64,000 bases of DNA, from NCBI GenBank assembly GCA_035687245.1, contig DASRYH010000063.1:31128-95127 (forward strand). Reading direction: 5' to 3'. The position numbers were made by a program, and so were the translations under genes. Position 1 is the first letter of the stretch. Each line of letters starts with the position of its first letter. The DNA is from DASRYH01 sp035687245. Lineage in GTDB: Bacteria; Actinomycetota; Coriobacteriia; Anaerosomatales; PHET01. Below are positions 8,138 through 15,027 of the stretch, piece after piece. The notes under the pieces were generated by a model. That model was given only the letters and a program-made list of their open reading frames with translations, had not been told where the DNA came from and did no database searches.

Positions 8138-9319
8138 ATGGCGCAGACCGATGACACACGAGACATCGAACAGATTGTCGTGCTGGACACCAACGTCCTG
8201 CTCGCCGATCCCAACTCGGTGCTCTCATTCCCACGTGCCGAAGTAGTTATTCCTGAGACCGTCCTCGGCGAACTCGACAAGCTCAAGACAGCTCGCGTCG
8301 ACCCTGACCTGCGCTTCCGCGGCCGTGAGGTCAGCCGTCTGCTCTTTGAGCTTTCCGAAGAGGGCTCGCTCGTGGGCGGCGTGGAGCTGCCCGACGGCGG
8401 CCGTCTGCGTGTGGCCCCTCTGGACTCCGACGTGGAGCTGCCCGAAGGGCTGTCGACCCGCAACGCCGACGACAAGATCATCGGAACCGTCTACTCGGTG
8501 TGCAAGACGGCGTCGAAGGGCTGCGACGTCACGCTGGTCACCAACGACCTCAACATGCTGCTCAAGGCCCAGACCCTCGGCATCACGGTCTCGCGCTACG
8601 GCGAGGGCGTCGAGGGTGGGTTCGCGAAGAAGTACATCATTCGCCCCTTCCAGCGCTACAAGGTGCCGCTGGGCATTCTTGCAGTCGCACTGGGCGTCTT
8701 TGCGGCCGTCGTCGTGCTGCTGATCGTCAATGGCGGTCTGCGTCCCTCCGGCGCGAACGCGGGCGTCCCCACCGAGTTTCAGGACCTGCTCTCGCAAAGC
8801 CAGCAGAAGGCGCTCCAGGCCCTCATCACGCTGGACGGCGACCCCAAAGACTCGACCGCGCTCCTCGCGATGGCCAACTTCTACTCCGACGCAGCGACCA
8901 ACGCCCAGCAGTCGGGCGACCGGGCGGCGGTGCTCAACATGAGCCGCGGGGGAATCCGCTATTACGAGCGCTATCTCGCACTGAGGACCACAGACAACGA
9001 CGCGCGCGCCGACCTCGCATCACTGCTCTTCTACTCGGGTCAGACCGACAAGGCGATCCAAGAGGTCGGCACCGTCCTCCAAGATGACCCCAACCACGTC
9101 AACGCCAACTACAACCTGGGCATCATCTACTGGCAGGGCCGGCACGATCTCAAGGCCGCCACAGACCAGATGAACAAGGTCATCAAGCTGACGCAGAACG
9201 ACTCGCAGCAGCACTCCACGCTGCAACTCGCGCAGCTCGTGCTCACGCAGATCGAAGCCGAGAAGAACGGCACCGGCTCGGCCGGCGCGACTGAGACAAC
9301 AGGGAGCACCATCCAGTGA
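8138..9319 (+). CDS. PIN domain-transmembrane-TPR fusion protein, 393 aa
   Basis: Residues 1-160 form a PIN-like nuclease domain of the kind found N-terminal in PhoH2/YlaK proteins: VLDTNVLL with Asp17, Glu45 in VLGELDKL, Asp111/Asp112 in NADDKI and Asp137 in VTNDLN supply the usual acidic metal site. A hydrophobic helix (about 176-198, LGILAVALGVFAAVVVLLIV) follows. The remainder is helical with TPR-like repeats (HVNANYNLGIIYWQGRHD). I infer a PIN domain in the cytoplasm and TPRs outside, but topology is not fixed. The ATG follows AGGAAGG. Its stop overlaps the trxB start (GTGA), so it is cotranslated with trxB and trxA. No antitoxin gene is adjacent. Confidence 0.8.
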   Translation: MAQTDDTRDIEQIVVLDTNVLLADPNSVLSFPRAEVVIPETVLGELDKLKTARVDPDLRFRGREVSRLLFELSEEGSLVGGVELPDGGRLRVAPLDSDVELPEGLSTRNADDKIIGTVYSVCKTASKGCDVTLVTNDLNMLLKAQTLGITVSRYGEGVEGGFAKKYIIRPFQRYKVPLGILAVALGVFAAVVVLLIVNGGLRPSGANAGVPTEFQDLLSQSQQKALQALITLDGDPKDSTALLAMANFYSDAATNAQQSGDRAAVLNMSRGGIRYYERYLALRTTDNDARADLASLLFYSGQTDKAIQEVGTVLQDDPNHVNANYNLGIIYWQGRHDLKAATDQMNKVIKLTQNDSQQHSTLQLAQLVLTQIEAEKNGTGSAGATETTGSTIQ

Positions 9320-10257
9320 CAGAGAAGATCGACATCGCGATCGTCGGCGGCGGGCCCGCCGGCCTCGCTGCAGGACTCTACGGAGCGCGCGGTCGCGCCA
9401 AGACCGTCGTCTTCGAACGCGGTATCCCTGGCGGTCAGATCGTGACGACCGACTGGGTAGAGAACTACCCCGGCTTCCCGGGCGGTATCTCAGGCCAGGA
9501 CCTCGGTGACCTGCTCACGAAGCAAGCCGAAGAGCACGGCGCGATCATCCGACCGTTCTCGCCGGTCGAGAATCTGCGCACCGAAGGTGACGGATTTGCA
9601 TTCGAGTGCGAAGACGAGTCCTTCGAGGCCACCACGGTGATCCTCGCAACGGGCGCTGTGCCGCGAAAGCTCGGTATCCCGGGCGAGGCCGAGTACACCG
9701 GTCGCGGCGTCTCGTGGTGCGCTACCTGCGACGGCGCGCTCTACCGCGAGAAGACCGTCTGCGTGATCGGCGGCGGCGACGCAGCCGTCGAAGAGGCGAT
9801 GTTCCTCACTAAGTTCGCGAGCCGCGTGCACCTCATCCACCGCCGCGACGAGCTGCGCGCCACCAAGTGCATTCAGGAGCGTTGCTTCGCCAACGAGAAG
9901 ATCGATATGCATTGGAGCCGCGTACCCACCGAGGTCATCGGTACCGATGGCAAGGTCTCGGGTATACGTCTTGAGTCGACAGTCGGCGAGCCCGAAGTGG
10001 TACTGCCGGTCGATGGCGTCTTCATCTTCGTGGGAGTTCACCCGGTGAGCGAACTTGCCGTCGGCATGCTCGACCTCGATGGCATCGGCTACGTGAAGAC
10101 CGACCACGACGGGCGCACTAACGTGCCGGGGCTGTTCGCAGCCGGCGACGTGACCGCCTCGGAACTCAAGCAGGTGATCACAGCTGCAGCGAAGGGTGCT
10201 TCTGCCGCCTTCGAGGCACTGAGATATGTAGATGAAAGCACGGTATGCTCGCTCTAA
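9316..10257 (+). CDS. trxB: Thioredoxin reductase, 313 aa
   Basis: Cytosolic FAD enzyme that transfers electrons from NADPH to thioredoxin. It has the FAD-binding VGGGPAGLAAGLYGARG near the N terminus, the redox-active WCATCDG, the second nucleotide-binding motif VIGGGDAAVEEA and the C-terminal FAD motif VPGLFAAGDV. Length is normal. The GTG at 9316 overlaps the upstream stop in a GTGA junction. It is followed after 30 bases by trxA, so reductase and substrate are made together. Confidence 0.96.
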   Translation: MTEKIDIAIVGGGPAGLAAGLYGARGRAKTVVFERGIPGGQIVTTDWVENYPGFPGGISGQDLGDLLTKQAEEHGAIIRPFSPVENLRTEGDGFAFECEDESFEATTVILATGAVPRKLGIPGEAEYTGRGVSWCATCDGALYREKTVCVIGGGDAAVEEAMFLTKFASRVHLIHRRDELRATKCIQERCFANEKIDMHWSRVPTEVIGTDGKVSGIRLESTVGEPEVVLPVDGVFIFVGVHPVSELAVGMLDLDGIGYVKTDHDGRTNVPGLFAAGDVTASELKQVITAAAKGASAAFEALRYVDESTVCSL

Positions 10258-10287
10258 GGAGCGACGGCAATTTGGAAGGAGTTATCC

Positions 10288-10611
10288 ATGGCTGATCTCG
10301 TACACGTCTCAGACGCGGACTTCGCCACCATGGTTGAGGGCAGTGCAAAGGCATTCGTCGTCGACTTCTGGGCACCTTGGTGCGGCCCGTGTCGCATGAT
10401 GGAACCGGTCTTGACCGAGGTCGCCGCCGAGTACGATGCGATCACCATCGGCAAGCTCAACGTCGATGAGAACCCGGGCACCGCGACGCGCTTCGACATC
10501 CTGTCGATTCCGACGCTGCTCGTCTTCAAGGATGGTCAGGTCGTCAAGAAGATCGTCGGCGCCCGCTCCAAGAAGCAGCTGGTCGACGAGCTCGGCCCTT
10601 GGCTCGGCTAG
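10288..10611 (+). CDS. trxA: Thioredoxin, 107 aa
   Basis: Small cytosolic disulphide reductase. It has the canonical active site FWAPWCGPCRMMEP and the cis-Pro loop DILSIPTLLVFKDG; length is typical. The ATG at 10288 has a strong GGAAGGAG ribosome binding site. It is the last gene of the PIN-TPR/trxB/trxA operon, and a strong terminator follows within 30 bases. Confidence 0.97.
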   Translation: MADLVHVSDADFATMVEGSAKAFVVDFWAPWCGPCRMMEPVLTEVAAEYDAITIGKLNVDENPGTATRFDILSIPTLLVFKDGQVVKKIVGARSKKQLVDELGPWLG

Positions 10612-10639
10612 TCTCTGGGCGCAATCGAAACTCAATGCC

Positions 10640-10670
10640 GAAGGCCCGCCGTATGGCGGGCCTTCGTGTT
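10640..10670 (+). terminator. Rho-independent terminator after trxA
   Basis: Perfect 11-bp stem GAAGGCCCGCC (10640-10650) with GGCGGGCCTTC (10655-10665), 4-base loop, then a T-rich run. The 5' arm starts inside a TGCCGAAGG motif. It may also serve the convergent gene on the other strand. Confidence 0.85.
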
Positions 10671-10697
10671 TCTCAAAGGGGTCGTGAAGCGCGACGG

Positions 10698-10949
10698 CTA
10701 GACGAGCTCGACGCCCACCTCGGGGCCGCCGACGCCTCCGTCGATGACATCGGCTGCCGAATCAAGCCGGGTGCGAGCCTCGCCCAGAAGCACCGACGCC
10801 TGTGCCACCAGAGTGCTCACACCTTCGAGCTGCCCGTGGTCGGCGAGGTGGTGGATCTGCTCGAGCCACTGCTGAGACATGGCCAGCTGGTCGCCCGCCT
10901 GGCCGATCATGAGCTTCATCTGATCGGTGTTGACGCCTTTCTGACACAT
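10698..10949 (-). CDS. Hypothetical 83-aa helical protein
   Basis: No family recognised. The ATG at 10949 follows GAAAGGACG at usable spacing. The product starts MCQKGVNTDQMKLM, is predicted to be mostly alpha-helical, has one Cys at position 2, and ends in a glycine- and valine-rich tail (GGVGGPEVGVELV). There is no signal peptide or membrane segment. It lies 107 bases downstream of nikMN on the same strand and convergent with trxA. It could belong to the nickel transcript, but that is only a position argument. Confidence 0.6.
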   Translation of the reverse strand: MCQKGVNTDQMKLMIGQAGDQLAMSQQWLEQIHHLADHGQLEGVSTLVAQASVLLGEARTRLDSAADVIDGGVGGPEVGVELV

Positions 10950-11056
10950 GGGCGGCACGTCCTTTCGGTCAAGCGGATCTCGACGAGTCCGCGATGAGGT
11001 CGTGAGAGCGATGATGCCACGCGACCGCGCTGGTACGCCAGCCGCGTCTGCGAGGT

Positions 11057-12085
11057 TCATTCCCTTCGGCGAGCGCGGACCCTCAAGACCAGCCCAATCC
11101 CTGCGGCAAGCGCAAGGACGATGACTGCCCCCAAGATGCCTGAAGTACTCGTCCCGACGTCGACCGCAGGCCAGGATGCTCCTGACTCGCCCGCTTCCGC
11201 ATCGGCCGAGGTCTTGAACGCATAGTCTGGCAAAAAGGCTGTCTTCTCCTGAACTGCCGCCAAGGTCCTGTGAATCGGATCTGCCGCTTCGATCTCTCTG
11301 CCGGCGACCTTGCCCATCGACCACTCGAGACCATCGGCGTTCGTCGATGCAAACCACGAGATCGCACCACCGGCCACAACCGCGGCGATCAACAGTCCAA
11401 TGAAGACGGGCTTGAGGTTCAGGCCGGTGAGCTTCTCATCGCCGCCTCGCCGGATGAGCAGCTCGGGCTGAGCTTGCAGCACGAACAGAACCACGCCGGC
11501 GGTTATCAGCCCTTCAACTATGCCGATTGCGAGATGGATGGGCTGCATGAGTAGCACAAAGCTCGTGAAGGGCAGCGCGCTGATGCCTGAGTAGACGGTC
11601 TCGAGGACAACACCGAAGGCACCGAGCTGAAGACCCACGACCGCTGCGGCCATGGACCCCGCGATTACCCTGCCCCGCGTCGGACTGGCACCCACGATCG
11701 GTTTGTATATTAGGGGGTAGGCGAGAAAGGCCGGAAAGACCCCAAGGTTGAATATGTTGGCACCGAGCGAGAGCAGTCCGCCGTCCGCGAAGAAGAGCGC
11801 CTGCACAGCGAGCACCGAGGCCATCACGAGGAATGCGGCCTCCGGTCCCAAGAGGATAGCGAGAATCAGCCCGCCCCCCAGGTGTCCGCTGGAGCCGGTG
11901 CCCGGAATCGTGAAGTTGAGCATCTGCGCGGCGAAGATGAACGCGCCTGCAACACCCATCAGCGGAACGCGCGCAGCGTCGTCCTCCTCCCGCAGCTTCT
12001 TGGCGCAGTACGCCGTCGTGACTGCGGTTGCTGCCCACATCGTCCCACCCACTGCCGGTGAGACGAGTGCGTCTGCCATGTGCAC
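11057..12085 (-). CDS. nikMN: Nickel ECF transporter substrate component NikMN (CbiM-type plus PDGLE domain), 342 aa
   Basis: Membrane substrate-capture protein for Ni2+ uptake. The GTG at 12085 is chosen because it makes the N terminus MHMADALVSP, giving the His2 that coordinates the metal in CbiM/NikM after Met removal; GGGGAGAAG precedes it. Residues 1-200 form the CbiM-like multi-helix domain with SGHLGGGLILAILLGPEAA. After a further helix (PVFIGLLIAAVVAGGAISWF) comes a PDGLE-type segment (ADGLEWSMGKVAG) and a C-terminal helix, corresponding to NikN. CbiM-type proteins also transport cobalt; divergence from nikR and proximity to hyp genes favour nickel. Confidence 0.88.
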   Translation of the reverse strand: MHMADALVSPAVGGTMWAATAVTTAYCAKKLREEDDAARVPLMGVAGAFIFAAQMLNFTIPGTGSSGHLGGGLILAILLGPEAAFLVMASVLAVQALFFADGGLLSLGANIFNLGVFPAFLAYPLIYKPIVGASPTRGRVIAGSMAAAVVGLQLGAFGVVLETVYSGISALPFTSFVLLMQPIHLAIGIVEGLITAGVVLFVLQAQPELLIRRGGDEKLTGLNLKPVFIGLLIAAVVAGGAISWFASTNADGLEWSMGKVAGREIEAADPIHRTLAAVQEKTAFLPDYAFKTSADAEAGESGASWPAVDVGTSTSGILGAVIVLALAAGIGLVLRVRARRRE

Positions 12086-12132
12086 GGCCTTCTCCCCTCG
12101 GTACGTTCTACTTCCGAATTCGTATTCGTCAG

Positions 12133-12159
12133 GTATTACGAGTCACCATATCGTGTTAC
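12133..12159. promoter_or_regulatory. Candidate NikR operator, 27-bp imperfect palindrome
   Basis: GTATTACGA (12133-12141) and TCGTGTTAC (12151-12159) are inverted repeats matching at 7 of 9 positions across a 9-base spacer. Total length and long spacer fit known NikR operators (GTATGA-N16-TCATAC in E. coli), although the sequence differs. It lies 47 bases before nikMN and about 140 bases before nikR, so it could control both divergent units. Confidence 0.55.
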
Positions 12160-12300
12160 GCTTCCCCCAGACCCTACGAGTCTCGGTTCGTTCGGGTCAA
12201 GTGATTCCCAACGATTCGCACGAACACGTTCAGACGTGCCACAGACCGGGGCTTCAGCCCTCAGATGAGTGCCACGCGGCATACGGAAGTGAGGCCCATC

Positions 12301-12726
12301 GTGCCCGACGTAGTCAGATTCGGCGTCTCCACCGACGAGCGCCTGCTCGACAAGTTCGATGCTCTCATCGACAAGAAGGGCTACGTGAACCGCTCCGAGG
12401 CGGTGCGCGACCTCATCCGCAACGCGCTCGTCGAAGACCAGTGGGAGTCGGGTGACGAGACCGCCGAGTCGGTTGGCACCGTCACGCTCGTCTTCGACCA
12501 CCACTCGAGCGACCTGTCCGACAAGCTCACCGAGCACCAGCACTCTCACCACGAGGAGATCGTCTCCACGCTCCACATCCACCTCGACGCACACAACTGC
12601 CTCGAGGTCGTGGTGCTGCGCGGCAGCGCGCAGGCGATCAAGAAGATCGCCGACGGGCTGATTGGCACCAAGGGCGTCAAGCACGGCCAGTTCGTCGCCA
12701 CCACTACCGGCCACGGCCTCGTCTAG
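12301..12726 (+). CDS. nikR: Nickel-responsive transcriptional regulator NikR, 141 aa
   Basis: Ribbon-helix-helix repressor with a C-terminal ACT-like Ni-binding domain. The N-terminal RFGVSTDERLLDKFDALI and YVNRSEAVRDLIRNAL form the DNA-binding part. The high-affinity nickel ligands are visible in HHEEIVSTLHIHLDAHNC (His, His-x-His, Cys pattern). The GTG at 12301 follows GGAAGTGAGG and gives the normal family length; an ATG at 12265 would add 12 residues without a ribosome binding site. It starts a nikR-nikQ-nikO operon and is divergent from nikMN, which it probably represses at high nickel. Confidence 0.93.
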   Translation: MPDVVRFGVSTDERLLDKFDALIDKKGYVNRSEAVRDLIRNALVEDQWESGDETAESVGTVTLVFDHHSSDLSDKLTEHQHSHHEEIVSTLHIHLDAHNCLEVVVLRGSAQAIKKIADGLIGTKGVKHGQFVATTTGHGLV

Positions 12727-12732
12727 CCTGCC

Positions 12733-13545
12733 ATGTCCGGCATCGAACAGGGCATCTACCAGCTCGGCTGGCTCGACGAGTTCTCGCAGCGGCGCTCGCC
12801 TGTGCACTCGATCGACCCGCGCGCGAAGGTGATCGTCACCTTCGTCTTCCTCGTGTGCGTCGTCTCCTTCGGCAAGTACGACATCCTCGGCCTGCTGCCT
12901 TATCTGCTCTTCCCCATCGCGATGATGACCGAGAGCGGCATGCCAGGCGTCGAGCTGGGCCGCCGGCTGCTGATCGCCGCACCCTTTGCAATGGTGGTGG
13001 GCATCTTCAACCCGCTGCTCGATCGCGCGGTGGTCGCGCACCTCGGCGCGCTTGCGGTCACGGGCGGTGTCGTGAGCTACATCTCGATCATCCTGCGCTT
13101 CCTGCTCACCACGAGTGCGGCGCTGCTGCTGGTGGCAACGACGAGCATGCCCGACGTATGCGCCGCCATCGAGCGCCTCGGCGTTCCCAACGTGCTCGCG
13201 ACGCAGCTGCTCTTTCTCTACCGCTACATCTTCGTGCTCGTCGAAGAGGTCATGCGCCTGGCACGCGCGCGCTCGCTGCGCTCGTTTCACGGCCGCGGCA
13301 TGGGGATGAACGTCTACGGCAACATCCTCGGCCACCTGCTGCTTCGCACCGTCGCCCGCTCCCAGCGCGTCTTTGCCGCGATGCAGTGCCGCGGCTTCGA
13401 CGGCCGGCTCCGCACCCGGCGCGTGCTTGCGATGACGGGGCGCGACTGGGCCTTCATCTTCGGCTGGTCGGCGGCTTTTGTGCTCTTCCGAATGTTCGAC
13501 GTGACACTCCTGCTGGGCCTCCTCGTGACGAAGGTGATCTCGTGA
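12733..13545 (+). CDS. nikQ: ECF transporter transmembrane component (CbiQ/NikQ), 270 aa
   Basis: Membrane T-component that couples ATPase and substrate protein in the nickel ECF transporter. The N-terminal SPVHSIDPRAKVIVTFVFL is the typical CbiQ opening; several membrane helices follow. Near the C-terminal third there are two Ala-Arg-type coupling helices (LARARSLRSFHGRG and FAAMQCRGFDGR). Start 6 bases after the nikR stop; its own stop overlaps the nikO start (GTGA). Confidence 0.92.
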   Translation: MSGIEQGIYQLGWLDEFSQRRSPVHSIDPRAKVIVTFVFLVCVVSFGKYDILGLLPYLLFPIAMMTESGMPGVELGRRLLIAAPFAMVVGIFNPLLDRAVVAHLGALAVTGGVVSYISIILRFLLTTSAALLLVATTSMPDVCAAIERLGVPNVLATQLLFLYRYIFVLVEEVMRLARARSLRSFHGRGMGMNVYGNILGHLLLRTVARSQRVFAAMQCRGFDGRLRTRRVLAMTGRDWAFIFGWSAAFVLFRMFDVTLLLGLLVTKVIS

Positions 13546-14300
13546 GCCACCACAAGATTTCGGTCAAGGACCTCTCGTTCGCCTACCCCGATGGCACGCG
13601 CGCGCTTGACGGCGTGAGCTTCGAGGTCGGACACGGCGAGTCGATCGCGCTCGTGGGGGCGAACGGTGCAGGCAAGTCCACGCTGCTCATGCACCTCAAC
13701 GGCCTGCACGCCGCGCAGACCGGCACGGTTGAAGTGGGCGACGTGCCCGTGACCAAAGAGACGCTGCCTACGGTGCGCAGAAGCGTGGGCATGGTCTTCC
13801 AGGACCCCGACGACCAGCTCTTCATGCCTACGGTCGCCGAAGACGTCGCCTTTGGCCCGCTCAACCTCGGACTGCCTGCCGAAGTGGTCGACGCGCGCGT
13901 CGCCGAAGCGCTGGAGCGCGTGGGTGCCGGCGATTTGGCCGACCGCCCGCCCTACCGCCTGTCCGGCGGCGAGAAGCGCGCGGTGGCGATCGCCACGGTG
14001 CTCGCGATGTCGCCGAGCATCCTCGTGATGGACGAGCCGTCCTCCAACCTCGACCCCCGTGCCCGCCGACGGCTCATCGGGCTGCTCGCCTCCTTCGAGC
14101 ACACGAAGATCATCGCGACCCACGACCTGGATATGGCCGCCGAGCTCTGCGAGCGCACAATCGTGGTGAACGATGGGCACATCGCTGCGGACGGCCCCAC
14201 CCGCGAGGTCTTCGCCGACGCCGAGTTGCTCGACACCTGCGGGCTGGAACAGCCGCCATCCTTGAGGCCGTGTTCCGCATGCGGGCAGGTCAGCGAGTAG
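13542..14300 (+). CDS. nikO: ECF transporter ATPase (CbiO/NikO), 252 aa, with Cys-containing tail
   Basis: Cytosolic ATPase energising nickel uptake. Walker A GANGAGKST, Q-loop FQDPDDQLF, signature LSGGEKR, Walker B ILVMDEPSSNLD and switch His in IATHDLD are all intact. The GTG at 13542 overlaps the nikQ stop. The last 25 residues carry three cysteines, one isolated and two as PCSACG. This tail is not needed for ATPase function and could bind metal or an Fe-S cluster; that is speculative. Confidence 0.93.
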   Translation: MSHHKISVKDLSFAYPDGTRALDGVSFEVGHGESIALVGANGAGKSTLLMHLNGLHAAQTGTVEVGDVPVTKETLPTVRRSVGMVFQDPDDQLFMPTVAEDVAFGPLNLGLPAEVVDARVAEALERVGAGDLADRPPYRLSGGEKRAVAIATVLAMSPSILVMDEPSSNLDPRARRRLIGLLASFEHTKIIATHDLDMAAELCERTIVVNDGHIAADGPTREVFADAELLDTCGLEQPPSLRPCSACGQVSE

Positions 14301-14320
14301 GCGCGAGCGCCGCGTGCGGC

Positions 14321-14326
14321 TAGAAT
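14321..14326 (+). promoter_or_regulatory. -10 element TAGAAT, probable leaderless start
   Basis: TAGAAT ends 8 bases before the GTG at 14335, so transcription would begin at or next to the start codon. No clear -35 box is visible. Confidence 0.5.
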
Positions 14327-14334
14327 CGGGAGCT

Positions 14335-15027
14335 GTGAACGCGAATCCCTCGCATGCGGGCGGCTCGCCCGGGCACGCAAGCACCCCCAAGTACTGGGAG
14401 TGCCTGCCGTGCGGCTACATCTCCGACGACCCGAAGGTCGGGAGCGGAGAGCGCCCCTGCCCGCACTGTCACACCGCGCACCAGACGCGCGCCTTCCCTC
14501 CCGAGCGCCAGCGCCGGCTCGACGCGCGCATCCGACGCTACCAAGCCGAAGGCGATGACGAGATCGTCGTCATACTCGCGGCGACCTTCCTCGAGACGCT
14601 GCTGGAAGACGTGCTCGCCCGCATCATGGAGGCGCACGGTGCCGACGTGCGGCTGCGCGCGGCAGTACTCGACTCGCAGCGCTCGGTGGGTACCCGCATC
14701 GGCAAGCTCTTCCCCACGCTCACCGGCGAACAGTTCGAAGACGCCGCGGCCGAGCTGGGCTACCGCGAGTTCCCTCGACGCTGGCGCAGGCTTCGCGCCG
14801 AGCGCAACGCATTCATCCACGACTCGACCTTCGAAGGCCCTCGCGAAGCGCTCAACAGCGCGACGGCGTCTGAGGCGATGGCCCTTCTCGACCAGGCCTA
14901 CCGCCTCTTCGTGAGCATCAACAACCGCTTCGTCGCCGATGGTCGCTCCGGCGGCCAGCGGCACTCCGGCGGCCGCTCCGACGAGCGCGCCCCAGACGCG
15001 CAGCCCTCCGGCGGGCCTACCGGATGA
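14335..15027 (+). CDS. Zinc-ribbon and HEPN-like protein, 230 aa
   Basis: Function not assigned. N-terminal residues carry a zinc ribbon (ECLPCGYISD, then CPHCHTAH). The remainder is helical: FLETLLEDVLARIM opens a bundle and ERNAFIHDS contains Arg-x4-His, the catalytic signature of HEPN ribonucleases, at the expected position late in the bundle. The C-terminal 35 residues are low-complexity and Gly/Ser/Arg-rich. GTG at 14335 is favoured; a GTG at 14314 lies before the -10 box. The stop overlaps the hypF start (ATGA), so it is cotranslated with hypF. No nucleotidyltransferase partner gene is present. RNase activity is inference from the motif. Confidence 0.65.
   Translation: MNANPSHAGGSPGHASTPKYWECLPCGYISDDPKVGSGERPCPHCHTAHQTRAFPPERQRRLDARIRRYQAEGDDEIVVILAATFLETLLEDVLARIMEAHGADVRLRAAVLDSQRSVGTRIGKLFPTLTGEQFEDAAAELGYREFPRRWRRLRAERNAFIHDSTFEGPREALNSATASEAMALLDQAYRLFVSINNRFVADGRSGGQRHSGGRSDERAPDAQPSGGPTG

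Noticed and set aside
12136..13335. 399-codon frame antisense to nikR/nikQ
   Set aside because: Shadow frame; the plus-strand nik genes have clear family motifs and tight spacing.
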